Below are positions 18,329 through 26,803 of a stretch of 64,000 nucleotides of DNA, one piece after another. The stretch covers positions 108,632-172,631 of the forward strand of contig DAIMEJ010000004.1 of the NCBI GenBank assembly GCA_036725345.1. Direction: 5' to 3'. This DNA is from JAPLJU01 sp036725345. Its GTDB lineage: Bacteria > Desulfobacterota > Syntrophia > Syntrophales > UBA2192. The position numbers and the translations under genes are program-made. Under the pieces are notes generated by a model. That model was not told the DNA's origin. It made no database searches and was given only the letters and a program-made list of their open reading frames with translations. Each line of letters opens with the position of its first letter. Within the stretch, counting starts at the first letter, position 1.

Positions 18329-20041
18329 ATGTCCCGGAGGTTGAAAGAGAAATACCGTGAACGTCTATCCGTCGAAAAAGGATATCACAGAAAGCTCTGG
18401 GGAGACAGGATACCCGTCTGCCTCGCGTACCCCCACACGTACCGGACGGCCATGTCCAACCTGGGCTTTCAGACCGTCTATGAGCTTTTAAATCGTCACC
18501 CCTCTTTCCTCTGTGAAAGAGCCTTCCTCCCCGATCCCGGGGATGAAAGAGCATTCTCCCCGGGATCGACCCTCCTGTTCAGCCTGGAGTCGGGACGACC
18601 CCTCCCCGATTTCGACATCGTCGCTTTCTCCGTCTCCTTCGAGAACGACTACATCCACATCCTGCGCATGCTGGCCATGGGACGGATCACCCTGGAGAGT
18701 CAGGAGAGAAAAACAGGGGAGCCCCTGATCCTCGGCGGCGGTATTGCGCCGACTTTGAACCCCGAGCCGCTGGCGCCCTTTTTTGATCTCTTCCTGCTGG
18801 GCGAAGGGGAGGAGGTGATCGGGGAGTTCCTCGACCTGTACGCCGCGCTCATGGGGTCGGGCGCATCCCGCGAAGAGATCCTGTCCCGAATCCAGCGTCA
18901 GATCGAGGGGGCCTACGTCCCGCGCTTCTATGCCGTCCGGTACGACCGTGAGAACCGGGTCGAATCCTTCAAGCCCGTGGACCCCGTCTTTCCTGAAAAG
19001 ATCAGGTCACGTCACATCCGGGACATCAACGCCTTCGAGACCTGTGAGACGATCCTGACGCCGCAGACGGAATTTGCCGACATGTTTCTCACCGAGGTCA
19101 GCCGCGGCTGCGCGCGGGGCTGTCTGTTCTGCGCCGCCGGGTACGTCTATCGCCCGGCCCGATTCCGGGGGCTTGACCGGCTGGCTCCGTCCGTCGAGAG
19201 GGGTCTTCAGGCAAAGGGGAGAGTTGGGCTTCTTGGAACGGCCGTGTCGGATCATCCCGGACTGAAAACGCTCTGCCGCTCAATCCTGGACCGGGGAGGC
19301 GCTTTTTCCATCGGCTCCCTCAGGGCGGATCGCCTCACCGACGAAATGGCCGAGCTCCTGAAATCGTCGCGCGTGGAGATGGTCTCCCTGGCCCCCGAAG
19401 CGGGCACGCAGCGGCTGCGGGACCTCATTCGAAAAGGGATCACCGAAGAAGACGTCCTCAGGGCGGCCGAAGCGCTGATCAACCGGGGTATCCTTAACCT
19501 GAGGCTCTATTTCATGGTGGGGCTCCCCACGGAGACGGATGAGGACATCGACGGGGTCATTGACCTCACGAGGCGAGTCAAGCATCACGTCACCAAGGCC
19601 TCCGCAGGCCGGAGGCGGTTCCGCCGGATCACCCTGAGCATCAACCAGTTCATCCCGAAACCGGCAACCCCGTTCCAGTGGGAGAATCTGGCGGACATCC
19701 GTCTCGTCCGTAAAAGAATCCGCAAAATATCCCAGGCCCTGGGAAAGGAAGCCTCGGTCGCCGTGACCCATGACCTGCCGAAGTGGAACTACATCCAGGC
19801 CCTTCTTTCGCTGGGGGACCGCCGGGTGAGTCAAATTCTTGTCACGGTTCAACAGAAAAACGGCAACTGGCCCCAGGCACTCAAGGAAGTTCATGTCAAC
19901 CCCGACTTCTATGTCTACCGAAAAAAGGGACTGGACGAGATTCTGCCCTGGGATTTCATTGACCATGGCATCGGTCGCGAGATGCTGGCGAAAGAATACC
20001 TGGAAGCCCTGGGTCAATCCCGAAAAGCCTATTCGCCCTGA
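18329..20041 (+). CDS. Radical SAM protein of the TIGR03960-like type, unknown substrate
   Basis: 570 residues with an N-terminal B12-binding-like region (AYPHTYRTAMSNLGFQTVYELL and FDIVAFSVSFENDYIHIL) and then a radical SAM core with cluster ligands C261, C265 and C268 (CxxxCxxC). The downstream LAPEAGTQRLRDLI and GLPTETDEDIDGVI blocks are typical of B12/rSAM proteins. It resembles the uncharacterised radical SAM family often found near ribosomal or RNA-processing genes; the exact subfamily is my judgement. It starts 1 nt after the ftsZ stop, so it should be co-expressed with division genes. No function is assigned. Confidence 0.8.
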   Translation: MSRRLKEKYRERLSVEKGYHRKLWGDRIPVCLAYPHTYRTAMSNLGFQTVYELLNRHPSFLCERAFLPDPGDERAFSPGSTLLFSLESGRPLPDFDIVAFSVSFENDYIHILRMLAMGRITLESQERKTGEPLILGGGIAPTLNPEPLAPFFDLFLLGEGEEVIGEFLDLYAALMGSGASREEILSRIQRQIEGAYVPRFYAVRYDRENRVESFKPVDPVFPEKIRSRHIRDINAFETCETILTPQTEFADMFLTEVSRGCARGCLFCAAGYVYRPARFRGLDRLAPSVERGLQAKGRVGLLGTAVSDHPGLKTLCRSILDRGGAFSIGSLRADRLTDEMAELLKSSRVEMVSLAPEAGTQRLRDLIRKGITEEDVLRAAEALINRGILNLRLYFMVGLPTETDEDIDGVIDLTRRVKHHVTKASAGRRRFRRITLSINQFIPKPATPFQWENLADIRLVRKRIRKISQALGKEASVAVTHDLPKWNYIQALLSLGDRRVSQILVTVQQKNGNWPQALKEVHVNPDFYVYRKKGLDEILPWDFIDHGIGREMLAKEYLEALGQSRKAYSP

Positions 20042-20225
20042 GGTCTTCGCCGATCCCAAGCCGGAAGGAACCCGTAACCTGCCTCTCCCCGCCGGTAACG
20101 AAATCCTATAAAACACTGCCTGCACGGCCGGAGGAGGGGTTTCCCGCCCGTTCAAGCCCTGAATTTTCATGAAAATTGCATGTTTTTCATCCTTGATTTA
20201 TTTTATTCAAAGGGGTAGTGACAGG

Positions 20226-20561
20226 GTGAAGATCGGCCGGTACATACTCGTCATACTTCTCATCCTGGGATACCTGATCCTCTTCGGAAAAAGCGGCACC
20301 TGGGACAACTACCGGCTCGGGCAGAAGCTCGCAGCCCTGAGGACCGCCAACGAGGAGCTCGCCCGGGAGATCGAAGGCCTCAGGGCGGAAGTTGTTCTCC
20401 TCAGAAAAGATGCGAAATATATCGAGGGACTGGCCAGACAGGAACTCGGCATGGTGAAAAGAGGAGATCTGGTCTATCGTTATTCGGACGAAGCCGCCGC
20501 GCCGAAAGACTCAAACCGTGATGCGGACGCACCCCATACGGAAATCCAGGCGGGACCCTGA
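20226..20561 (+). CDS. ftsB: FtsB/DivIC-like septum formation initiator
   Basis: Small bitopic protein with a cytoplasmic basic start, a membrane helix (about 5-21 in the 111-residue form) and a periplasmic coiled coil ending in EGLARQELGMVKRGDLVYRY, the FtsB/DivIC signature. I prefer GTG 20226 with AAGGGG upstream; an ATG at 20169 would add 19 residues without charge pattern or ribosome site. Known role: partner of FtsL and FtsQ. Together with the upstream genes this completes FtsQLB. Confidence 0.85.
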   Translation: MKIGRYILVILLILGYLILFGKSGTWDNYRLGQKLAALRTANEELAREIEGLRAEVVLLRKDAKYIEGLARQELGMVKRGDLVYRYSDEAAAPKDSNRDADAPHTEIQAGP

Positions 20562-20599
20562 GGTTCAATGAAGATCCCCTCTCAGGAGGAATCTCAAAA

Positions 20600-20890
20600 A
20601 TGCCAGACCAGTCATCGTTGAAGCAGCGGATCGAAAATCACGGACTCATCGCCATTGCCCTGGGGTTGGTGCTTATTTACTGGATTTTCGACTCCATGGT
20701 GACGGATCAATATATTCTACGGCTTCTGGTGGTAACCCTGATCGCTACTTACAGTGTCCTCACCCAGCACCTGATCAACACGCGGAAAGACGCGGAGAAA
20801 GACCTGAAAAAATCCCAGGATGCCTTTGAACATGAAATCGATGTGCTGAAGAGCGAAATCAACCAACTGAAGAAAAACCCCTCCTCCTGA
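20600..20890 (+). CDS. Small membrane protein with C-terminal coiled coil, unknown
   Basis: 96 residues. Two adjacent hydrophobic segments (about 16-31 and 38-55) are followed by a charged helical tail (NTRKDAEKDLKKSQDAFEHE) with clear heptad character. GAGGAA precedes the ATG. It lies 38 nt after ftsB in the same direction, so it may be the last gene of the division cluster and a membrane-anchored coiled-coil partner. I do not recognise a family. Confidence 0.6.
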   Translation: MPDQSSLKQRIENHGLIAIALGLVLIYWIFDSMVTDQYILRLLVVTLIATYSVLTQHLINTRKDAEKDLKKSQDAFEHEIDVLKSEINQLKKNPSS

Positions 20891-21011
20891 TCCGGAAACC
20901 GGGTTCCGGACTTCCCGGGTCTGTCTAAAATCCCTTCTTTTCAATACTGCAACGGAGTAACGTCGGCCGTCAAACATCCAATTCATAAATCAAAACTCAA
21001 CACTCATCGTT

Positions 21012-21048
21012 GTCCCTGAGATTAGCCGACTAATCGGCTCTCAGGGAC
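21012..21048 (-). terminator. Strong hairpin at the end of the export operon
   Basis: GTCCCTGAG (21012-21020) pairs with CTCAGGGAC (21040-21048), and the inner arm AGCCGA pairs with TCGGCT around a short loop. The stem contains the stop codon of the last permease. Only a weak T-rich stretch follows on the minus strand, so it may be a terminator or an mRNA 3'-end stabiliser. Confidence 0.5.
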
Positions 21049-22196
21049 TCCACAATATTCATCTTCGCCGCCCGCAGTGCCGGCAGGACCCCTCCCACAA
21101 ACCCCATGATGAAGGCAAAGGCCATCGACTCGGCGGCAATGGCCGGCGAGAGGGTGAAACCGAAGGCCAGTTCCGCGAAAGTCTGGAAATTCATGGTGGA
21201 CACGGTGATGAGCTGCATGAAAGAGGCGAAGAAAATTCCCGCCACACCGCCGAAGAAGCCCAGAAGCAGCGCCTCGGCGAGAAAGGCCGCCAGGATGTTG
21301 CTTCGCCGGTAACCCAGGGCCCGGAGCGTCCCGATTTCATTCGTGCGGCTGGCCACGGCCGAGTACATGGTGATCATCGCCCCGACGATGGCGCCGATGG
21401 AGAAGATGCTCGTGAGGGAAAGACCGAGGATACGGAGGAATTTTGCCATCGCCCTGGATTGCTCGGCGTAATATAAACTCTCCCTTTTTGCCTCCAGCGA
21501 CAACCGGGGATCGCCGTCGATCCTCGCTCTTACGGCCTCGAACCCGGAGGAGTCCCTCAATTTGAAAATGACCAGAGAGTAAGCGGGCCTGCGGAATGCC
21601 TGCATGAGCTGATCGGCATCGCCCCAGATCTCGGAATTGAAGCCGGTGTTCCCCGCGTCGAAGATCCCCACGATGGTCCATTCCTGCATACCGCAGCAAA
21701 GTTTTTCGTTGATGCCCGTCCCCTTGAAACGCTTGGCAATGCTCATCCCCACCATGACCTCCCGTGATCCAAGCCGGGGGGCTCTCCCCTCCACGATCCG
21801 GACCTGCGGCCGGAGGGCGAGGGAATTCTCGCCAATGCCCCGGATGGTCACATTCGAAGGCTGGCCGGTCCCTCGCTTCGGCAGGGCGATGAGGACCACG
21901 AGTTCCCGGGCGGCGAATTTCTGTCCCCGGGGCCCGCCGGCGATCTCCGGCTGCGTCTCCACGACGGCGGCCTTTTCACGCTCCACACCGCTGACCACCT
22001 CCGACGTCGAGCCCTTTCGGACAACGATGACGTTTTCGCGGGAGCCCGTCTCTACCAGGGTCTGCTGGAGGCCCTCGGCGAGCATCAGGACGGAAGCGAA
22101 GACAAAGACGACAAGCGCCATGCCCGCCGCCGTCAGGATCGTTGTGGTCCGCCTTCTCAGGAGGTTGCGGAAACTGTAGGAAAAGGGGACCGCCAT
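21030..22196 (-). CDS. ABC transporter permease, FtsX/MacB type (second permease)
   Basis: 388 residues. One N-terminal helix, a large periplasmic MacB-core-like domain, and three C-terminal helices with an FtsX-like block (EIGTLRALGYRRSNILAAFLAEALLLGFFGG). It is last in a four-gene operon and overlaps the preceding permease by ATGA. Family knowledge: such permeases pair with LolD-type ATPases and MacA-type adaptors to move lipoproteins, peptides or small molecules across the envelope. The substrate cannot be read from sequence. Confidence 0.85.
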   Translation of the reverse strand: MAVPFSYSFRNLLRRRTTTILTAAGMALVVFVFASVLMLAEGLQQTLVETGSRENVIVVRKGSTSEVVSGVEREKAAVVETQPEIAGGPRGQKFAARELVVLIALPKRGTGQPSNVTIRGIGENSLALRPQVRIVEGRAPRLGSREVMVGMSIAKRFKGTGINEKLCCGMQEWTIVGIFDAGNTGFNSEIWGDADQLMQAFRRPAYSLVIFKLRDSSGFEAVRARIDGDPRLSLEAKRESLYYAEQSRAMAKFLRILGLSLTSIFSIGAIVGAMITMYSAVASRTNEIGTLRALGYRRSNILAAFLAEALLLGFFGGVAGIFFASFMQLITVSTMNFQTFAELAFGFTLSPAIAAESMAFAFIMGFVGGVLPALRAAKMNIVESLRAD

Positions 22197-23353
22197 CAGC
22201 CAATCCTCCTCAGGCCTTCGGCAATGCGGATCCCGATGGCCCGCCGGATCGGGATGACGGCCGCGGAAACGGCCACGAGCAGGGCGGCCGCGAAGTCGAG
22301 ATAAAGGGTCTCTCCTCCCACCTTGAAGATGGGGAAATAGGTCCCCAGCTCATGATGGACAATCGCCACGGCGGGAAAGGTAAGCGCGATACCGGCGAGG
22401 CAACCGAGAACCGTGATCACAAGGGACTCCCCTAAGATGAGAGAACCGATATGCAGGCGGCCGAAACCCAGGGTCTTCAGGATGGCGTACTCTCCAATCC
22501 GTTCCCGTGTGGTCATGGCCATGGTGTTGGCCACGACAGCCATGATGATCACGATCACGAGAAGCGACACGATCTGGATGGCCGTCAAGATGGCCTCCGT
22601 CATGGCAACGAAACCCAGGTTGAAGGCCCTCTCTGTCTCCGTCAGAGTCTCGGCAAGGGAGTTCCTGAAGAGCCCGTCGATGGACAGGGCCACCGTCGCG
22701 GCGAGATCGGGGCTCTGCACGCCGATCAGATAGAAACCCACCTGGTCGGCCCGGCGCGGCACCGTTTTTTTCACGGTCTCGTTGAGATAGTCCCAGTGAA
22801 AGAAAAATTGCGTCTCATCGACGGTGTCATCCATGCCCCGGTAGACGCCCCGGAGGACGAACTCCCATTCCCCGGGGTAGATGGTCCCTTTGAGGGTGAT
22901 CGTGTTCCCGACCTTCCAGCCGAACTTTTCGACAACCTTTCTCCCGGCCACAGCCCCCCTTCGATCACGGTAGAAGGTGAGCCTCTGATCATCGGAGAGG
23001 ATAAACTCCGGGTAGAGTTCCAGGTAGCTTCGGGGATCGACGGCAAAATTGGGAAAGAAGTTCTTCTCTTCGACATAGATGCCGCCGAACCAGTTTCCCC
23101 AGGAGACGAGCTTGACGCCCGGCACCTGCCGGATCTTGTCCTTGTAGGCGACGGGCAGCGGGAAAACGAGCGAGATGGAATTCCGGGTCACCAGGCGGAC
23201 GGCCGACGAGGCTTCCACGCCGGAATACCAGGCATCGACGAGTGTGCGAAGCAGTCCGAAGGCGAGAATGGCGACGGTGATACCGAGAACAGTGAGTCCC
23301 GTGCGAAGCTTGTTGCGGAAGGCGTTTTTATAGAGGATCTTTAGGATGGGCAT
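22196..23353 (-). CDS. ABC transporter permease, FtsX/MacB type (first permease)
   Basis: 385 residues with the same layout: N-terminal helix (about 16-38), periplasmic domain, then three helices with the FtsX block (RIGEYAILKTLGFGRLHIGSLILGES, written here as its key span RIGEYAILKTLGF). The start overlaps the end of the ATPase gene by 26 nt, and the stop overlaps the next permease. Two different permeases in one operon suggest a heterodimeric exporter, as in LolCDE. Confidence 0.85.
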   Translation of the reverse strand: MPILKILYKNAFRNKLRTGLTVLGITVAILAFGLLRTLVDAWYSGVEASSAVRLVTRNSISLVFPLPVAYKDKIRQVPGVKLVSWGNWFGGIYVEEKNFFPNFAVDPRSYLELYPEFILSDDQRLTFYRDRRGAVAGRKVVEKFGWKVGNTITLKGTIYPGEWEFVLRGVYRGMDDTVDETQFFFHWDYLNETVKKTVPRRADQVGFYLIGVQSPDLAATVALSIDGLFRNSLAETLTETERAFNLGFVAMTEAILTAIQIVSLLVIVIIMAVVANTMAMTTRERIGEYAILKTLGFGRLHIGSLILGESLVITVLGCLAGIALTFPAVAIVHHELGTYFPIFKVGGETLYLDFAAALLVAVSAAVIPIRRAIGIRIAEGLRRIG

Positions 23354-24032
23354 CGTTCAGAACACCTTTGTCGAGGTGCCTCACGACGCGGGCGTGCTGC
23401 GCGGCCCGGGGATCATGGGTCACCATGATGATCGTCCTTCCCAGTTCCCGGTTGAGTCTTTCCATCAGGTCGAGAACTTCCCCCGCGGAAACCCGGTCCA
23501 GATCGCCCGTGGGTTCATCGGCCACCAGGATTTCGGGGTCCGTGACAACAGCCCGGGCAATCGCCACACGCTGCTGCTCGCCGCCGGAGAGTTCCTTGGG
23601 GTAATGGTTCATGCGATGAGACAGGCTCACGAGCCGGAGGGTCATTTCCACGTGTTCCCGCCGCTCCGCGCTGGAAAGCCCCGTCAGGTGCAGAGGGAGG
23701 GCCACGTTCTCGAAGGCCGTGAGCACAGGGATGAGGTTGTAGAACTGGAAGATGAAGCCCACGTGGGTGGCGCGCCAGGCGGCGAGTTCCGTTTCGCCGA
23801 GCGTGGTGATATCGATGCCGCCCACCCTGATGGTACCGCGGTCGACCACGTCAATACCGGCAATGAGGTTCAGAAGGGTGCTTTTTCCGGAACCGGAAGG
23901 ACCCATGAGGGCGAGAAATTCCCCGTCCTGGATGTCGAAGGAGATGTTCTCCAGGACGGGGACAATGTAATTGCCGCGCCGGTAAGATTTATAGAGATTC
24001 CTCACTTCGACAATGGGTTCTTTTTCGGCCAT
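23328..24032 (-). CDS. ABC transporter ATP-binding protein, LolD/MacB type
   Basis: 234 residues from ATG 24032 (MAEKEPIVEVRNLYKSY), which has GAGGG 6 nt upstream; a TTG at 24038 is the alternative. Walker A GPSGSGKST, signature LSGGEQQRVA, Walker B ILVADEPTGDLD and the H-loop VTHDPRAA are intact. It energises the two FtsX-type permeases encoded downstream. Confidence 0.92.
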   Translation of the reverse strand: MAEKEPIVEVRNLYKSYRRGNYIVPVLENISFDIQDGEFLALMGPSGSGKSTLLNLIAGIDVVDRGTIRVGGIDITTLGETELAAWRATHVGFIFQFYNLIPVLTAFENVALPLHLTGLSSAERREHVEMTLRLVSLSHRMNHYPKELSGGEQQRVAIARAVVTDPEILVADEPTGDLDRVSAGEVLDLMERLNRELGRTIIMVTHDPRAAQHARVVRHLDKGVLNDAHPKDPL

Positions 24033-24034
24033 GA

Positions 24035-25252
24035 TCAACCCTCGGGAAGCTTTACCTTCGATCCATCCCGAAGCCTCTTCGAAGGATTGAGAACGATGCG
24101 ATCTCCCTGCTTGACGCCCTCCAGGACCTCTGCCATTTCCCCGAATTCCCGACCCAATCTAAGGGGAGTCTCCTCCACACGGTCACTCCTGACGACAAAG
24201 ACGCTGGTCGGCCCGTCACGGCTGACGAGCGCCGATCGGTTGACGGCGAGACGGGGTTTCCGCTCGTCGTCGCTCACGGCTTTCGAAAGGAACGCCACCT
24301 TGGCGCTCATCTCGGGGAGGATATTCGGATTCATATCGAGAAAACGAACCTTCACCATGATGGTCGCCTTGGTCCGGTCCACGGTGGGCACGATGGCATG
24401 GACAACGCCCCGGAAGCGGCTGTCGGGTATGGCATCAAGGTGAATTTCGCAGGGCTGACCCGGCCTGACGAGACCGAGGTTGGATTCGGAGACGTCGGCC
24501 TCCACCTGAAGCGACGACATGTCCGCGATGGTCACGACGGCCGCCTTGGCGTTCGCCGCGGCGCCGAGCGGGGTGATGATGTCGCCCACGTCGGCGTCCT
24601 TTGTGAGGACGACGGCATCAAAGGGTGCCCGGATGAGGGTGTATTCGAGATTGACATAGGCGGCCTGAAGTGCCGCCTGGCCGGCCTTCACAGCGGCTTC
24701 CGCTCCGGCCACTCCAGCCTGGGCTTTCTTGTACCGGGCTTCGGCCGCGTCGAACTGGGCTTTCGACGTGAATTCCTTGCTGAGGAGATCCTTTTCACGC
24801 TCGAAGGAGACAGCGGCATCCTCGAGTTCCGCCTTTGCCTGCTCCAGATTGTACCGGGCCACCGTCAGGTTGGCCTTCGCCTGGTCCCTCGCGGCGATGG
24901 CGTCATCCCCCTCGAGTCTCGCGATGACATCGCCTTTCCTGACACGGCTCCCTTCCTCGACGGTGATCTCCAGCAGCCGGCTCGTGATCTTGGACGCCAC
25001 GGCGGACTTTCGCTGCGCCACGACATAACCGCTCGCGTTCAGCTGCGTGTACGCCTGCGAGGGGTGGTAGAGTGAAACCGTGGCGACCTCGACCTTCACG
25101 GCCGGCGAAAAGATACCCCAGTAGAGCAACAAACCGGCCGCAACGGCCAGAACAGCCGCGATGACCCAACGGTACCGCTTCCACTGCCCCGGCATCTTTA
25201 ACGTCTTCCGGGTCCTGTCAATCTTCAGTTTTGAGAGGTCCTCTTCTGCCAC
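24035..25252 (-). CDS. Membrane fusion (HlyD/MacA-like) periplasmic adaptor
   Basis: 405 residues starting at GTG 25252. A cytoplasmic basic tail and one membrane helix (about 29-48) are followed by a lipoyl-like domain split by a long alpha-helical hairpin rich in Ala/Glu/Lys (about 115-190), then beta-barrel and membrane-proximal domains. This is the MacA/RND adaptor plan. As first gene of the operon it would link the ABC permeases to an outer-membrane channel, which is not encoded nearby. Confidence 0.88.
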   Translation of the reverse strand: MAEEDLSKLKIDRTRKTLKMPGQWKRYRWVIAAVLAVAAGLLLYWGIFSPAVKVEVATVSLYHPSQAYTQLNASGYVVAQRKSAVASKITSRLLEITVEEGSRVRKGDVIARLEGDDAIAARDQAKANLTVARYNLEQAKAELEDAAVSFEREKDLLSKEFTSKAQFDAAEARYKKAQAGVAGAEAAVKAGQAALQAAYVNLEYTLIRAPFDAVVLTKDADVGDIITPLGAAANAKAAVVTIADMSSLQVEADVSESNLGLVRPGQPCEIHLDAIPDSRFRGVVHAIVPTVDRTKATIMVKVRFLDMNPNILPEMSAKVAFLSKAVSDDERKPRLAVNRSALVSRDGPTSVFVVRSDRVEETPLRLGREFGEMAEVLEGVKQGDRIVLNPSKRLRDGSKVKLPEG

Positions 25253-25354
25253 GGGATGAGAGCCCTTTCTTTTTTTATCGGCGGGCCGAGGCCTTCTCTA
25301 TTATGAGGGTTTTCATCCTGAATCAAGGTCTAATTTCATGCCTCACCTTTTTCC

Positions 25355-25383
25355 TTGAACCCCCTTACCCATTTGAATATGAT
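25355..25383 (+). promoter_or_regulatory. Sigma70-type promoter of the ABM-domain gene
   Basis: TTGAAC at 25355-25360, a 17-nt spacer and TATGAT at 25378-25383. The predicted start is about 25390, giving a leader of about 65 nt before the gene at 25456. It lies in the divergent gap next to the export operon. Confidence 0.65.
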
Positions 25384-25455
25384 AATGGAGGTTTCGCTGG
25401 CTGTCTATCGGAGTTCCGGAACAGATTTCAACCCATCCGTGAAAGGAGCATGAAA

Positions 25456-25791
25456 ATGGCCGTTAGAGTCCTGATCAAGAGAAAAGTGCCCAGAGAGAAG
25501 GAAAAGGAACTCCTGAAACTCATCACGCAGCTCCGTGTGCTCGCCTCGAAGGAGACCGGTTACATTTCAGGGGAAACGATGCGCAACGTCAAGAAATCCC
25601 TGGAATACCTTGTCATCAGCACCTGGCAGAATCTCGAGAGCTGGAAGTCATGGCTCGCCAACAGGGAAAGACAGAAAATCCAGAAAGACATCGACAAGCT
25701 TCTGGGGAAGAAAACAACCTATGAAGTCTACCATTACCCCGAAAAACGACCGGTCACACTTGCAGGGTACCGGCGATGGGAAGGCGGCTGA
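25456..25791 (+). CDS. Antibiotic biosynthesis monooxygenase (ABM) domain protein
   Basis: 111 residues with a single ABM-type ferredoxin-like fold: VRVLIKRKV, then a helix KEKELLKLITQLR, then GYISGETMRN and the YLVISTWQNLESWKSW block. ATG 25456 is 7 nt from AAGGAG; the ATG at 25450 overlaps that site too closely. Family members are small dimeric monooxygenases or heme or quinol proteins, and many are uncharacterised. It is monocistronic with its own promoter. Confidence 0.75.
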   Translation: MAVRVLIKRKVPREKEKELLKLITQLRVLASKETGYISGETMRNVKKSLEYLVISTWQNLESWKSWLANRERQKIQKDIDKLLGKKTTYEVYHYPEKRPVTLAGYRRWEGG

Positions 25792-25840
25792 GGCGCACCG
25801 GGAAAAGGCTCGATGGAACACCACCCCTGCGAGGGTTGCA

Positions 25841-26025
25841 TAAAAAACCCCCTGAGGGGATGAGGCTCAGGGGGGAGGCGAAGAAGGAAGAAAGGAGAAG
25901 ATTGACTCGCCGCAGGTTTATCTCATAAAGGTTAGAGAGGGAACCAGGTCCAACCACTACCGAAAGGTCACGGCCAGTCAGGCATAGTGTCAGCCCGGCA
26001 CCCGTCTAACCCTTGTTTTCAACCC
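25841..26025 (-). ncRNA. Candidate structured small RNA (about 180 nt)
   Basis: On the minus strand, GATAAT (26032-26027) lies directly before a region that folds into a long rod: 25914-25918 with 26021-26025, 25927-25936 with 26005-26014, 25939-25948 with 25994-26003, and 25955-25960 with 25984-25989. At positions 25914/26025, 25929/26012, 25943/25999, 25946/25996 and 25960/25984 the pair is G-U on the minus strand but A-C on the plus strand, so the folded RNA is the minus transcript. A C/U-rich tail (25913-25875) with CUUCUCC, and a terminator with six U (25874-25842), follow. No coding potential is seen. The size is like 6S RNA and CCUGCGGCG near the 3' side recalls it, but the layout is not clearly 6S. 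Confidence 0.55.
25842..25874 (-). terminator. Rho-independent terminator of the candidate small RNA
   Basis: CCCCCTGAG (25848-25856 on +) pairs perfectly with CTCAGGGGG (25866-25874) around a 9-nt loop. On the minus strand six U (25847-25842) follow; on the plus strand purines follow. It therefore terminates leftward transcription, yet no protein gene on that strand precedes it. Confidence 0.75.
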
Positions 26026-26101
26026 TATTATCGGCTCTCCCGGAAAGAAACTTGAATCTTTTTCAACAACGTTCCTGCCTCACGGCGAAAGTGAGCGAAA
26101 A

Positions 26102-26800
26102 ATGAAGAAAACCGAGGCTGAAGACTTTCAGCTCTATCTGAAACCGACAGCTTTCATCGACAGCGACTCTCCCGAGATTGTCTCCTTCACGGAAACCCAC
26201 GCGGCGGGCGCGAAGGGAACGATCGAGAAAGGCGTGAAACTTTTCTATGCCGTCCGCGACGGGATCCGCTACGACCCGTACAGCATCGTCCTGAAACCCG
26301 CAGCCTTCAAGGCCAGTAACATCCTGAAAAAGGGCTCCGGCTTTTGCGTGGCCAAGGCCATCGTCCTGGCGGCCGCTTCCCGGGCCGCGGGGATCCCCAG
26401 CCGTCTCGGTTTTGCGGACGTGAGAAATCACCTGAGCACCGAACGCCTCAGGAACCTCATGAAGACGGACGTCTTCGTCTTTCACGGATACACGGAGCTC
26501 TTTCTCGATGACCGATGGGTCAAAGTGACGCCCACCTTCAACCTCTCGCTCTGTGAACGTTTCGGCGTGAAAACCCTCGAATTCGACGGGCGAAGGGACT
26601 CCCTGTTGCACCCACACGACACGAAGGGAAACCGGCACATGGAGTATATCCTCGATCGCGGCGTCTTCACCGATTTGCCCTTCGAACGGCTCGTCGAGGC
26701 ATTTCGGATGCATTATCCGGATCTCTCCGACAGGGACGGCGAGATGATCGGGGGGAACTTTGACGAGGAGGCCCTGCAGGAACGGAAACGGGAAAAGTGA
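26102..26800 (+). CDS. Transglutaminase-like cysteine protease-fold protein
   Basis: 232 residues with a transglutaminase core: catalytic cysteine C82 in GSGFCVAKAIVLAAASRAAGIPSRLGFA and histidine H128 in FHGYTEL. The usual third residue (Asp in WxxVDPT) is Thr143 in WVKVTPTFN. No signal peptide is visible, so it is likely cytoplasmic. It ends 3 nt before the GH57-GT5 gene and both probably form one operon. The function of this subfamily is not established; a peptidase or amidase role is possible. Confidence 0.8.
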   Translation: MKKTEAEDFQLYLKPTAFIDSDSPEIVSFTETHAAGAKGTIEKGVKLFYAVRDGIRYDPYSIVLKPAAFKASNILKKGSGFCVAKAIVLAAASRAAGIPSRLGFADVRNHLSTERLRNLMKTDVFVFHGYTELFLDDRWVKVTPTFNLSLCERFGVKTLEFDGRRDSLLHPHDTKGNRHMEYILDRGVFTDLPFERLVEAFRMHYPDLSDRDGEMIGGNFDEEALQERKREK

Positions 26801-26803
26801 TCG

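Noticed and set aside
20892..20909. CCGGAA-N6-TTCCGG hairpin after the coiled-coil membrane gene
   Set aside because: Six base pairs without a following T-run; too weak to call a terminator.
25902..25928. Mini-ORF MTRRRFIS behind AAGGAG on the plus strand
   Set aside because: It looks like the start of a Tat signal but stops after eight codons and no coding continuation is found in any frame.
25892..26015. Plus-strand SRP RNA, tRNA-Sec or riboswitch
   Set aside because: GGAACCAGGTC recalls SRP RNA, but the invariant GGAAGGAAGCAGCC and the tRNA T-loop GTTCGA are absent, and the pairing favours the minus strand.
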